Below are positions 34,768 to 46,208 of a DNA stretch of 64,000 bases, in pieces (position 1 is the first letter of the stretch; each line of letters opens with the position of its first letter). The translations under genes and the position numbers were made by a program. The notes under the pieces are model-generated. The model had not been told where the DNA came from. It worked only from the letters and a program-made list of their open reading frames with translations, and did not search any database. Source of the DNA: Rhinopithecus roxellana (taxonomy: Eukaryota; Chordata; Mammalia; Primates; Cercopithecidae); assembly GCF_007565055.1 (NCBI RefSeq), contig NC_044558.1, positions 79,261,444 through 79,325,443 of the forward strand. The letters run 5' to 3'.

Positions 34768-34984
34768 TGTAGAGACAAGGTCTCACTTTGTTGCTTAGGA
34801 TGGTCTCGAACTCCTGGCCTCAAGCAATCCTCCCACCTCAGCCTCCCAAAGTGCTAGAATTACAGCCATGAGCCACTTATCCGGCTGAAGTTCTATTCAG
34901 CAGGCTTATTCTACAACAGCAGGTGTCTGTTTTGACTACTGTTCTTTTGCCATGGTTCACTTTTCCAAGAGCAAGTAGATAAAG

Positions 34985-35190
34985 AACTTAGCAATAAAAG
35001 CTAAATTTTATTGAGTACTTGCTACATGCTAAAGCATTGTTCTAAACATTTTGCTTTTAGTTTTTCATTTAATCCACCTTATATTCCCATAGTATAGGTA
35101 CTACTGTTATTCCTGTTTGCCATATGGAGAAACTTGTCCGAAATGTCACCATATAAGCAAATCAGATGGTGGTGGTATAATCAAAAAGCA
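34985..35190 (-). mobile_element. MIR SINE
   Basis: Reverse MIR: TTTATTGAGTACTTGCTACA, AGCATTGTTCTAAACATTTT, TAGGTACTACTGTTATTCCT and GCCATATGGAGAAACTTG. Nearly full core and 3' region. Confidence 0.82.
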
Positions 35191-35605
35191 GGTCAGTTGC
35201 TCACTGCAAGCAAAGTGTGATTAACAAGAGTGAGGCCTAATATCAAGCATAAGTAAATGTATTCCAACACTAGTTTGGGGGAAGGGGCAGAAAGTGGCCT
35301 GCCTTTAAATGCACCACCTTCCCTTGGGGGCAGAAAGCGGGCACTTTTACAAGGGAGGGGGGAAGTGAGCAAAGGTAGAGGGTCCCCCTGCTAGCCTGGT
35401 GCCTTATCTACTGAGCTGGTGCTGAGCTGGCACCTTCCTGGGTAGAAGTTAAGTTGTGAAAGAGGCCAAGGGGATATGCTTTCCAACAAGCCTTCTGGAG
35501 GCAAAACCCCCTGGAAGTGAGAGTACCATGGAGACGTGCTTTCCTCTGCAAATCCACTGTCAGCTCTCCGGTGGAGAGGACAGATCCCTCTTAGAGCGTA
35601 TACAT

Positions 35606-35824
35606 GAACTTGCCCTGTAGGGAATGTCTGATCAGGAAGAGGTGAAAGGCTATATTTGCATTTTCTAAAAGACTAAGTAGGAAGCCAGGAAAGGGGAAAG
35701 GAGAAAAGAAGAGAAAACAACTAAAAACTAATAATTAAACTATCTCTTAGAAAAATGGGAGTATTTCATTACACTGGTGGTCAGGGGAGAAAAATACTGT
35801 ATTCTGTTTTGCAATTTTTAGATT
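35606..35824 (+). repeat. Source copy (B) of the local duplication
   Basis: The 219-bp partner of 34554-34767 lies in the same orientation 1052 bp downstream. Its flanks (TATACAT before, CATTATTTATATTTAT after) do not repeat each other and continue as unique DNA, so this looks like the original locus. I recognise no transposon ends in it. Confidence 0.92.
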
Positions 35825-36765
35825 CATTATTTATATTTATTTTATGAATAGCAGCAGAAATTTTCTGAAAGTTTAGTTATTGAAAATATATTGACTGAAA
35901 TATGCAGATGTATTGACCAAAATATACCATTTAATCTCAGACATTCTGTGCCTTACAAATCCAGTCAATTTCTTCATCCTTATGAGTTAGTTTTAGGAAA
36001 AATATATTCATGAAGTTTGGTGGTATCTGCAGCATTCACTACAAAAAATAAGATACCAATAACGACATGAAAACAGTCGATGACCTCACTACTCCTAGAC
36101 ATGCCTATTATGCATCTCACATTCTATTTATATTTCTGTAAGATCTTCATTATCCCTGCATTTGTTGTCTGATCCTCTCAAGTTATCAGATTCCACAAAG
36201 ATGGAATAGTTGTCAGCATAAGAAATGTCAATTGCTAAAATGACCTCTAATAAACTAGTCCTGTGTAAAAGAGCGATACCTGTCTTCTCCGATCCCGTCA
36301 ACATCTCTGCTATCTTCCCTGGTCAGACTGTAGCCAATCATCCAACATATACAGGACCAAATCAATTGCAGTGTGATTTGTATACCTTTCAAGATGACAT
36401 AAGGTCAGTACAAGTGGTGCTGGAGAAGCCCTGGAATTAAGCAAAGCTATTGACAATGAAGATCCAGGCAGGATCCAATCTGCTGCACAACATACAAATG
36501 CTGACAGTTACCCACTGATGAAGAAAAAGTCAACAAGGGCGATTAGTGCACACAAAGCTTTAATTTGAATATCAAAGTGTGACAGACTCTCCTTGTGGCT
36601 CCTTGTAATTTGGATATCAAAACATATACCAATAGATATTTTGAGTGTACCTGAAACTGCACTAACATTTCTTCTTAACGGGAATCAGTATCCCTCTCTG
36701 ATCTTTGGCCACAGTTGTTTCTGTCCATGCTGTTTTCCTTTTGAAAACGATCACTTCACTCTCTA
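35825..36765. other. Unique sequence, no feature recognised
   Basis: The plus-strand frame at 36225-36440 (71 codons) is open but matches nothing I know and has no supporting exon signals. Confidence 0.45.
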
Positions 36766-36769
36766 GGCT

Positions 36770-37050
36770 CAATTGACTTTTGTCCATCCTTTAACACTCA
36801 GTTCAGATGTGACTCTCTCAGAGAAGCCATCTGTCTCCATCCAGTTCTGGTCTGCCTCTTTCATGTCACTGTATGTTTAATAACAAACCATAATGAAATA
36901 CTTAATCATTTAATTGGCTATTTAATACTGCTTCCCTCGAAAAACTCTCATTTTTATAGCATCAAGGACCATGGTTGCCTTGCTTATCACTGTTCACCCA
37001 GCACTTAGCATGGGTGTGTGGCAGGTGCTGTATTCCCAGCATGTGTTTAA
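36770..37050 (+). mobile_element. L2 LINE 3' end
   Basis: CACTCAGTTCAGATGTGACT, CTCAGAGAAGCCATCTGTCT and CACCCAGCACTTAGCATGGG follow L2 3' UTR order. Confidence 0.75.
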
Positions 37051-37239
37051 CTATGCAGCCAGTGAGCCCCAGAGGCAGTGTAAACATGTTAGTCTGAGGT
37101 GTGTTAGAGTAACAGTTGGAAACTAGCAATGTGGCAGTCACTGAAGGCTTGTAACTAATACCCACTCTTAATTCTTTTGTGCCTTGTCTACCTGCACTAC
37201 ATTGATTGAAAAAGTAAATACTCATTTTTCCAGGTGCTT

Positions 37240-37585
37240 ATATCACACAGCTCTGACCAATGACACAGACCAAGGTACCTGCCAGGGGCTTCTGGGACTG
37301 TGCTGCTTTCTTGATAAATGAGACAAACAGCACTGTTCACATTAGATGGCCTGCTTGAATATGGCTGTGATGCTTGGAATTACAGCAACCATTCTATGGC
37401 CCTGAGGGAGAGCCTGGGCCAATCATAGAAACTCCAGGCCTACTATCTTTTTTAAAAAACAAACTGATGCCGGTAGCTGCTCACCTCCAGGCATCTTGCT
37501 ACATCAAATAAAATAAAGCACTATCAGTTTAAGTTGCTTGAGTTATCTGTTACTTGCAGTCAAAGCAATTATAATAGATATCACC
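37240..37585 (+). repeat. Old LTR/MER-like 3' end, family unassigned
   Basis: The tail TTGAGTTATCTGTTACTTGC and AGTCAAAGCAATTATAATAG resembles the '...tttctgttacttgcagccaaaagca' terminus shared by an old mammalian repeat family, the same kind as at 29900-30965. Name not certain. Confidence 0.35.
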
Positions 37586-39595
37586 AATGTGTGTTGGATG
37601 AAGACATCTCAACATTGAGTCTCCATTTCTTCATTTGTGAAATTAAAAAAGGATCTAATATTTCTTACATCCAACAGTACTAAAATGAACTCACAGGCAA
37701 TTCACAGTTTAGAGTCTGGTGACTTGTAGAGGAAGGGGGAGGAAAGATTAAAACACAAGTTATATAGAAGACATTTTAATTTATATGCCGGTCTCACCAA
37801 AAGTGAGTCTATCATTTTCTCTCACTCCATCAAAATTACTACGAACAGTTCAGCAATATCACGTAAAACCTTCTAATGATGTGATACCAAGTGTAATGTC
37901 AACTTCTTCGAAACAGTTGGAAACCACTAGCTGTTCCTTCATCCCTGACATTAATTAAGTAACTAATTGACATCCAAATACTTGAATTCTGATCTTTTGA
38001 TTTCTTCATGTCAGTTCATTTTCTGAATAAAAGAGCAAAGAATGGTGTTTCTCTATTCTCTGAATAGGTATAATTAACTCCAGAAATATCTGTCATTTAG
38101 CAATGCACAGAATTTCTTACAGTTATCATGGGTGTCACTGATGAAACACACACTGGCACTGTATTCTAAGAGCTACTAATAAGGCAAGACTTAGGTATTA
38201 CTTCCCTGCTGAAAGTTTATTTCCTACTTTTGAGTGGTTGCTATATTTTCATCAAGCCTCTACCGTTGTGATCAAAGACCAATTTCAGGATCTGAGATTT
38301 GGTTACTTATAGAAATCAAGAATGAGCTGGATTTTTCATATGCACATATATCCACAGGCTGCCTTTTGTTGTATCTTTGTTCAAATATTATAATGCATTG
38401 TGTGCTAACTGCATTTAAATTTCTAACACAATATCCGATAGATGGGAAATTTACCTAGAAATAGCAAATAAACAAATCTTGCTTCTGTTCCTGTAGTCTG
38501 TGGTTCTTATTGCCAGTAAATTGTATTAAGGTCTTTATTAACCTACTCAGTGATGAAAACATTATATATGATCACGGATTTTAGCTGTGCAATCCAGTCA
38601 TGTTGCAAAATGGAATCTAACTCTTTATTTCTTTTTTTTTTTCTACAGCGTAAAGCCGACAAAATTGAGTTATTGAATTTATGCCATAAGAAACTTTGGA
38701 AATATCCACCCAATTTCATTTCTTATCAAGTCACAAATATTCTCCTTTCCCCCTTCATTCAGCACATAATTATAAGTGGCTAATAACCACCAAGGGGTAC
38801 AAGTTGACCAACTAAAACTTCAAAATATTGCCAAGGAGCAGTAAGACCAGACCAGGAAAAAAAAAAAAAAAAAGGAATAGGGGTCTTTGCATTAGAAACT
38901 GCATTAAGAAGCCTTGGATAAATACCCTAGAAAACCTCTTTAGTGAGAAAACATTCCACCTCTCTCCCAGTCTCAGGTTGAACCCTGGAAAGAAACATCT
39001 AGAACCCACAGAACTGATGCATTACAATGCTGTCAAATTGCTATTACCTTTAAGACTAACTGCCTTCTATTTCTAGATAGTGGGAAAAAAAAAAAAAAAC
39101 TATAGTTCTTGAAGATGAGTGGAGCTGAGATGTGTACCATACAAATTGTCAAGAAAATTGAGATGCTGAAGAATTTCCTTGTGCCTTAGTAGAAATTAAG
39201 TTTAAAAATTTATTTCAGATTTTAAGGAGGAAGAAATTCCAGAGAAATGGATTTCAGGTAGTAGGAAGATTTTAATGCCTTTCTTTTTTGCTAACAATTT
39301 CTTCCTAAATCCTACAGGAAAATCACTGATAAGGAAATCCAAAGTCTAGAGCAGGATCCTGTGTATCTGCCAAGCATTTATTTCACAACTAAAATCTGTC
39401 CTCTTGAAATCTCTAAACTGATGATTATTATGCAAAGTATAAGTCATGCAGGCAAGATAAGGATCGAGGTTCTGACTTAGAGAACCTGGGAGTTGGTTTG
39501 ATTTGTCAAATCTTACTTTATTACTTTCTTACAAAGTACCACAGCACAAGAGTTAATTGCTGGATTCAAAAGCTGAACCTGTGTCCATTTCACAT
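37586..39595. other. Unique sequence, no feature recognised
   Basis: Two A-runs occur at 38858-38874 and 39086-39099. No other repeat, exon or RNA was recognised. Confidence 0.45.
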
Positions 39596-40060
39596 ATACT
39601 CACCAAGCACCTATTACATGTTGAGTACCGTTCTTAGCTCGGGGTAAATAAAGTTGGAAAATTCAGACACAGCCCCTGAATGCATAAAGCTGGCATTCTA
39701 CAGGGGATCACGGATGTGAAATAAACGAGTAGATTATTTCAGGGAATGAAAAATGCTAAAAGCTGGGAGACGGGGGAGAGAGAGGGAGTGTCGTAAGGTC
39801 TCTTTGGTATGGATAGGAAAGGCTCTTTAGAAAGAGGTGTTGTTTGGGCTTAGAACTCACTGATGAGAAGCCAGTCATGTAAAGACATGAGGAAGCAACC
39901 TTGCAGACAATGAAAGGAAGAAAAATGAAATGTCTTGAGGTGAGAACAAACTCGTTCAAGAAACTCACAGAAAGTCCACGTGACTGGAACACCAGAGCAA
40001 AGGGGCGGAGTGTTGAGTGTTGTAAGAGGATGTCAGAAAGGTTAGCAATGTGTTGGAGAA
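39596..40060 (-). mobile_element. L2 LINE 3' region, reverse
   Basis: CCAAGCACCTATTACATGTT, GCTGGCATTCTACAGGGGAT, AGGAAAGGCTCTTTAGAAAG and a purine-rich tail reproduce the reversed L2 3' UTR in order. Confidence 0.75.
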
Positions 40061-40204
40061 GTTCTTAAGTTAGTGAACATAGGGTCTGGATTTTTCTCAC
40101 ATTCTGCCATGGCCCACATATTCACAACCCAGTCTTTATCAAGTTTACAAAGAGAAAAAAATTCCTTTTCCTCTTTAAGCCCAATCAAAAGTTTAGATAT
40201 CAAG

Positions 40205-40530
40205 ATGATCATTAAATCAGATCCTTTGGATATACAATGAGATTGCTGGATCACATGGTAGTTCAATTTTTATTTTTAGAGGAATCTCTATACTGTTTTC
40301 CAAAAAGGCTGTACTAAGTTACATTACCACTAAGAGTACACAAATGTCACTTTTCCTTCACATCCTTACAAACACTTGATATCTTTCATCTTTTTGGTAA
40401 CGGAAATAATAAGTATGTGAGGTGATGGATGTGCTAATTATCCTGATTTAGTTACCCTACAATGTATACATATATCATAACATCACACAATTATTAGTCA
40501 ATGAAATATTTGTTAAAAGTTAAAAAGTTC
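40205..40530 (+). mobile_element. Old L1 with probable 5' inversion
   Basis: Positions 40215-40402 are L1 ORF2 tail in minus orientation (GAGATTGCTGGATCACATGG, GAGGAATCTCTATACTGTTT). From about 40405 the 3' UTR reads in plus orientation (GTGAGGTGATGGATGTGC, TTATCCTGATTTAGTTACCC, ATTATTAGTCAATG). The change of strand inside one short element suggests twin priming, with loss of the sequence between. Confidence 0.65.
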
Positions 40531-40819
40531 AGATCCTAAGCAATGTGAAATCACTCAGTAGTATTTCTTTCTTCTAAGGAAGTAACTCCTCATGTTGATC
40601 CTGAAGTCTCAACCCCAAGAGCAGGCAGAAATGTCCTTAAGTGAAACTCAGCAGAGCACAGGCATTGTATAAAAGTTTGGAGTTCCATTTTGAGGGAAAG
40701 CATCAATATATTTAATAAGTGTGGAATGCAACTACATTGCCATAGTGAGAACAAAAATCACTGCTAAGGACCCTGGAGATTGGTGCAAGATTTTTAATAC
40801 AGTATTTCAAATTTAATTC

Positions 40820-41000
40820 AAATCAACAAATATTTAATGAGCTCTAACAAGCTGCTAGTCCTGTGCTGGGGATGCAGAAACAGCCAGTCAGCAACTGTCT
40901 GCAAAAGGTACATCATCAGAGTGGCAGACACAAATTCAGATAATGCTCTGAATAAAATATAAAGAGAACAAAGAAGAAAGCATGCATAATGATTTGCAAA
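40820..41000 (-). mobile_element. L2/MIR 3' end, reverse
   Basis: AATCAACAAATATTTAATGA, GTCCTGTGCTGGGGATGCAG and AATTCAGATAATGCTCTGAA fit a reversed L2 3' region. Confidence 0.65.
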
Positions 41001-42059
41001 GCGCTTTTTGGATTTAGACTATGTGGCTCAGAAAACACGCACTCTTTCATAACTAAAATATACAATTTCATAATTCTGGATTATAAATTATAACAGTATG
41101 TAATACATTATCTTCTTCCTTTCTCTCATAAGTGATCTTTGAAGTCTTCTAAGTGACAATAAGCTGTAATCAACCTAAAACATGACAGGAGTAGCTTTTT
41201 AATGGAATTATAGAACTAAAATGTATATTCCATTTATAGAAGAAATCCAATGAAACTGTCACCAAACGATACCCCTCTAAGCAGAATAAAAAAGACCACA
41301 AAATGCAATTTGTAAGCCTTTTTAGCACAATCCTCTTGAATTTCTTTAGACTTGCCTACTACTCAACTCATTGCTAGACAAAAATACAACTTTAAAACGT
41401 GGAAGAGGCAAATTAAACCAGCTACCTATAAATGAATTAAATGCAAAATTGCAAAAATGTAATAGATCCAGTCAACTACTTTAAGTACAAATCTCTAAAG
41501 TGAGTGAAAAGAGCAGGTACCTATTCAATGGTTTCCTGGAAATGCACACAGAAAACTGACAAATTCTTTTAGGCCCTCAGGAAATAAGCCTGTCTTTACC
41601 TCAAAACTGTGGAACTCACAATCTCATTTCTGCCTTTGCACAGGGTCAAGTTAATTTCAGCATTTACAAAACAAGAAAATAAAATCCGAGTTAGATATTG
41701 GGTTCCTCTCCAGGTATAGGGTGTGTTTTTTCATCTACTTCCTAGCAAAAATGTCTTGAAAGAAGGTGATTTTGTCTTCACTCTTTTTACCACATTTTAC
41801 GTGCCAAAGACTGTTCTCTATGTATTCAATAGAATTCCACTTCTGTTTCTAAGGAACAGAACCCTGATTTTGTTGGGGCTGGAAATATACCAAGCCTTAA
41901 AAATGACATCATCCAGATCCCCTTGGGATAAGATTAGCTAAATATCACAGTTCAAGGCAAGGAGACATGGAAACAGGTGCTGGGTAGGGGATATGGGAAC
42001 ATACCTCAAAGGGATGTGGGCTCAGTTGCTATGCGTCTGTTTGGCCCCTTCTTTTCCTG
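41001..42059. other. Unique sequence, no feature recognised
   Basis: No repeat or gene was recognised in this kilobase. The plus-strand frame at 41723-41941 has no domain. Confidence 0.45.
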
Positions 42060-42300
42060 CTATCTCTTGCTTGGATGATGTGATGACTACCACTTGAACT
42101 ACCTCCTTCTAGGTCTTTTAGACCTCAACTCAAATGTCAGCTCCACAGGTAGACCTTCCCTGACTCCATCAAATCATGGTACGGGACAGAAGCTTCCAAT
42201 CAGCCATGCTGAAGTATTTACACCACAAACATTGGCAGACGCTGTAACTTGTGGGCTTTTCTCCAGAGAGCTACTTATTAATCATTTATCAATATACCCC
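42060..42300 (+). mobile_element. L2 LINE fragment
   Basis: CTCAACTCAAATGTCAGCTC, CACAGGTAGACCTTCCCTGA and CTTGTGGGCTTTTCTCCAGA fit the L2 3' UTR. Between 42301 and 42960 I see nothing recognisable. Confidence 0.65.
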
Positions 42301-42967
42301 TGCCTCCCATGCAAGATCAGATGATCTGCTCAGCAGGCTTAAATTTTCTTGTTCAATATCATAGTGCTCAAAAATGAGTTAAATATGCATAAGGGAAGAT
42401 ATTATACCTGACATCTATTCCTACCACTCAGAAATGTTAGCAACTAAAATAGGTGCTTTATAACATTCATGGAAAGGAGAGTGGGAGAGAAAAAAGAGAT
42501 TCTACAAAGGTGAAAAATGAAAAGCAGGATAAGTAGGTAACAAATTCTGAGAAAATAGATTTTAAAGTGTATACCACAAGTATAAAATATTTACAACCAC
42601 AGAGGATTAAAATCTAGAATATATAAGTAATTTTTGCTAATCAATGAGAAAAGGAAAGCAACCCCCAAGGAAAGCTGGACAGAGGAGATTTACAGAAGAG
42701 GAAATCCAAAAGTCTAACATGAATATGAAGAGCACTTCCAACCCATAGCTGTCAAAGAAATGCTCCTGAATATACACCATAGAAATTCATACTGGTATCC
42801 ATAACCTAATACTCATAAGAAGATAAACATCACAGAATTATTTGGGGACCAGGAAGTTGGAGACAATCTATAAGTCAATTTGGTGGGTGACCCTCATAGA
42901 GAGCAGCCTTCAGAAGCAATAGTAGCATGACAGCAAGATGGGCAGGTATAAAAAACCCAATGTGGAA

Positions 42968-43013
42968 TATGGACCCATATGTATATATACATATATACAT
43001 ATGTATATACATA
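42968..43013. repeat. TA/CA-type simple repeat
   Basis: ACCCATATGTATATATACAT and following: alternating purine-pyrimidine, largely self-complementary. Confidence 0.85.
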
Positions 43014-43111
43014 AAATCATGTATAATTTTATAAAGCAATAACATTTATGCAAATTATAAACACATGCACAAAAATCAACAATATACATTCTGAAAATAA
43101 CACCTACACCT

Positions 43112-43132
43112 ACACACACACACACACACACA
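43112..43132 (+). repeat. (CA)n microsatellite
   Basis: Ten CA units preceded by CACCTACACCTA. The minus-strand frame across it is a simple-repeat artefact. Confidence 0.95.
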
Positions 43133-43259
43133 CCCCAAGACATGTATTACCTATGGGAAAACAAGAATGGAGAATGGAAATAAGATGAAAAGATGAATGA
43201 ATCAACCAATCAATCAAGGGATCGGTGTTGTGTGAGGTTGACTAACTGTAATAATCTGC

Positions 43260-44245
43260 CATCAACTGAGCTGTGTGATTAACTCAGCCTTTGCATCCTG
43301 GGTCCAGCAAACCACACACAAGCCAAGGCTCTTCTAGTTCTACACATCTGGCAGCAAGTTCCACCAAGCTCATCCCCAAGCCATTTCTTGTTTCCTCTTC
43401 CCTGTTGCCTCCTTCTGTGTCCATTGACCATATGCTCATCTATCAAGGTAACAACTTGGGTTCAGAGTCACCCTTGACTCTCCCCCACATTCCAAATTCA
43501 GTTGGCTACTAGGTTCCAGTGTGTACACCTCCCAGAGAAGACATAAATAGTTCTCGCTGTCCATACCCCACTTACTCACTGCAAAGAAGGACCTGATTCA
43601 GGCCTTGGGCATCCCTCTGGGTACTGGTGTCATGTTCTCCTACTGGTCTTCCCGTATGCATTCATCCATCCACCACCACAGTGATTTTTCACAGCAGGAA
43701 TAGTTATTACTGCATTCTTGAAAAGCTACCAGTTGCAACACTTTACGTATAGATTTACTTAGCTAATTCCTTGCCGAGACATACTAGGTCCTGCCCACAC
43801 CTCCTAAAGCCCTGGGCTCCAGCTGCCACTGTCCCTCTACGGTGCTTTGGGTCAGCTTGTCTTCAAGACTTGCATGTTCATCCTCACCATGTGCATTGGG
43901 TGAAACTTTGCCATCTTTTAAGGTATTGATCAAATATCACCTCCTCCCTAGCTAGAGTTTACTTGTCCATTTTCTTTGATTCGAGCCTCCTTCATGCCCC
44001 TTCTCTCACAGATCTCTTGTGAAATGCTCCTGCCTCAAGTCCTTTGCACTTTGTGGCTTATTCTGCCTGCACTCCTCTCCCCTGACCTATCCATGGCGGC
44101 CTCCTTCTCATTATTTACATCTTGGCTTCATCTCCTAACAAAGGCTATCCTTCCTAGATTACCATTTCGGACTATCCCTCTTCACCACTCAACCCTGCTG
44201 ATAACTCTATCACATATTACTGGGGTTCATCTTCTCCACATTGCT
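43260..44245 (+). mobile_element. L2 LINE, ORF2 end to 3' UTR
   Basis: CCCTTGACTCTCCCCCACAT, a CTACTGGTCTTCCC block, AGTCCTTTGCACTTTGTGGC and a C/T-rich 3' region follow the L2 consensus over almost 1 kb, possibly as more than one copy. The frames at 43291-43512 and 43976-44263 derive from decayed L2. Confidence 0.75.
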
Positions 44246-44399
44246 TTCTACCGTTTGAAGTGAGCTTGTGGATGGATGGGCAGTTGTGTTCTTATCCCGA
44301 CTTTCCCTCTACAATGTACACAATTTACAGCAGGACATGTCAGTTGGGTCACCGTTATATGCAACATGGGCTAGAACTGAGCCTTAAACAACGTAAACC

Positions 44400-44540
44400 C
44401 TTGAATCTCCCCACACTATAGCTGAGAAAACTGAGGAAGAGAGATGTTAGGGGACTCACCCACAGTTGCAGAGCTAGAGAGCGCTGGTGCTGCAATTCCA
44501 GCCCAGATGGTCCCAAGCAGCAGTGCGCTGCCTGCTTGCT
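44400..44540 (-). mobile_element. MIR SINE fragment
   Basis: Reverse MIR core: AGCTGAGAAAACTGAGGAAG, GGGACTCACCCACAGTTGCA, then GAGCTAGAGAGC. Several overlapping frames here are non-coding. Confidence 0.75.
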
Positions 44541-44769
44541 CACACCCACGTGGGGGCTGGAACTCAGAGAGGAGTTATGTTTCCAGCCTCCCCAGGTCAG
44601 GGTGGCTTATCGGGCCCTGGAGATTGTTCCATCACCTATAGGAGAAGGGATAGGAATACATCTTGCTGTTAGCAGCAGGCTCCCAATACAAAGGGGAGCC
44701 ATCAGGAGGTCAAGTCAGAGGGTGACTTCAATGACATCAAATTTCTACCCAAAACAATATCTCAAGATT

Positions 44770-45378
44770 TGGATTTGATTTTCTGGTAGGCATTGTCCCC
44801 AAAGATGTTCATGACCTGAAACTGGAACTGTGAACACGTTACATTGCATGACAGAAGGAAATTTGCAGATGGAATTAAGATTGGGGGCCTTAAAATTGAT
44901 TATTCTGGATTTTCTTGGTGAACTCATAATAATCACAGGAGCCCTTAAAAGTGGAAGAGGAAGGCAAAAGAGTCAGACAGAGACAGGTGAGGCCAGAGGA
45001 AGAGGCAGAAGAGACCTGAAGCATGAGAAGGACTCTGCTCACTGTCTTTGGCTGATAAGAAGGAGAAAGGGAACTATGAGGCAAAGAGTGAGGACATCTT
45101 CTATTAGTAGAGCCTGGGGGTGGCCCTCAGCTAACAGCCAGCAAGGAAACAGGAACCTCAGCCTACAAGCACAAGGAAGAACCTGAATAGGCAAGGAAAC
45201 GGATTCTCCCCTGCAGCTGCCAGGAAGAAACACAGCCCTGCAGACACCTTGAATTTAGCCTGGTGGAATTCGCAGTAGATTTTCAACTTATTTTTAAAAA
45301 TGTGAGATAATAAATTTGTGCTGTTTTAAGGCACTATGTGGTAATGTGTTCTGGCAAGCATCAAAAGCTAATGCAGAT
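44770..45378 (+). mobile_element. MLT1 solo LTR, long subfamily
   Basis: GGCATTGTCCCCAAAGATGT and GAACACGTTACATTGCATG open the LTR. GATTCTCCCCTGCAGCTGCC, ACAGCCCTGCAGACACCTTG, a GAGATAATAAATTTGTGCTG block and a GGTAATGTGTTCTGGCAAGC end close it. Order and length match MLT1G-K type LTRs. The 118-codon plus frame at 44830-45186 is LTR sequence. Confidence 0.88.
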
Positions 45379-46089
45379 GTAGGCAGAAAATAATGTTTTG
45401 CCTGGATCACAGAGCTCGTCAATCTTTTGAGAGACTCATGAATTGATAAGCTTGAATTTGTAAAGAGACCAGCAGGGGTTGCAGCAGGCATCCTCATCAA
45501 TCAGATGCAATTTGATTGGTAGGCCAGGAGCATTAAAAGCAGTGCATTGCCTTCAGCCTCATCTTAGTGCATTGCAGATGTTTCTGTCTGCCTCATAGAT
45601 GTACCTGGGCACAGGTGTACTTCTGATTAACCATTATATTAAAAGAAACCACTCAACAATCCAGTGGAGGGAGCCTTGTATTTCTCCTGTGAGCCCAGGC
45701 TGCATGACATGCCATCCCTGGAAACCATCCATCTGTCAGCCAATCAAGGCAGGCACATGTAAAGAGAGGAATTCTGGCTCAGAATGTGTAGTTGGAAGAA
45801 CTGAGGCAGAAGGAAAGGCTGTGGTGAATGAACTTCAGGAAACGCATAAAAGTTTGGAAATAATGTCAGTAGAGTCTCATTACCTAATATCCACTTCTCT
45901 CCTGTTTGTGGAAATGTCTCCTATTTTCTTTCTGGGAAGCCACCCTGACTTGAGTCAGCCCATGTGGCCTGGGTGGAACCCAGCTGCTCTAGGGATGGAC
46001 ATAAGACCAGAATATTCCATTCTCTGTGTTACAGGAATCTCTCCAGGGATAAGCTTCTATCTCAAATTTAGCCAGCAAGAAGCAGTCCC
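45379..46089. other. Unique or unresolved sequence holding a long but unconvincing frame
   Basis: An open frame of 183 codons (45599-46150, plus) covers this stretch. Its C-terminal codons run into an L2/MIR terminus (GCACATAGTAGGTATAAATA). Composition is ordinary and no domain or signal is visible, so I do not call a gene. Confidence 0.45.
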
Positions 46090-46094
46090 GGTAT

Positions 46095-46172
46095 CTGTAC
46101 TACAACCTCAGTGTTTAGGACAGCAGCTAGCACATAGTAGGTATAAATAAATATTCGATAAATAAATGAACC
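46095..46172 (+). mobile_element. L2/MIR 3' terminus
   Basis: CAGCAGCTAGCACATAGTAG and AATATTCGATAAATAAATGA are the terminal signature. It stands 37 bp left of the palindromic array. Confidence 0.7.
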
Positions 46173-46208
46173 ACAGTAATTTGTGCTCTTACTTAACATA
46201 GGTATTTA

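Larger units (their letters stand above)
34395..34885 (-). mobile_element. AluJ SINE split by an inserted unique segment
   Basis: The 3' half (34400-34510 on the plus strand) reads CTCAACATCCTGGGTTCAAG and ACCACCATGCCTGGCTAATT. It passes a GTT microsatellite and reaches TTTTGTAGA. The remainder restarts at 34768 with TGTAGAGACAAGGTCTCACT and ends GTGCTAGAATTACAGCCATG. The middle (34556-34767) is not Alu. The poly-T side is truncated. Confidence 0.9.

Noticed and set aside
36225..36440. 71-codon plus-strand frame that reads protein-like
   Set aside because: No similarity I can name and no supporting exon borders.
45599..46150. 183-codon plus-strand frame as a possible gene
   Set aside because: The 3' end is an L2/MIR terminus. 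No domain, splice or promoter signal is visible, and one frame of this length is expected by chance in 64 kb.
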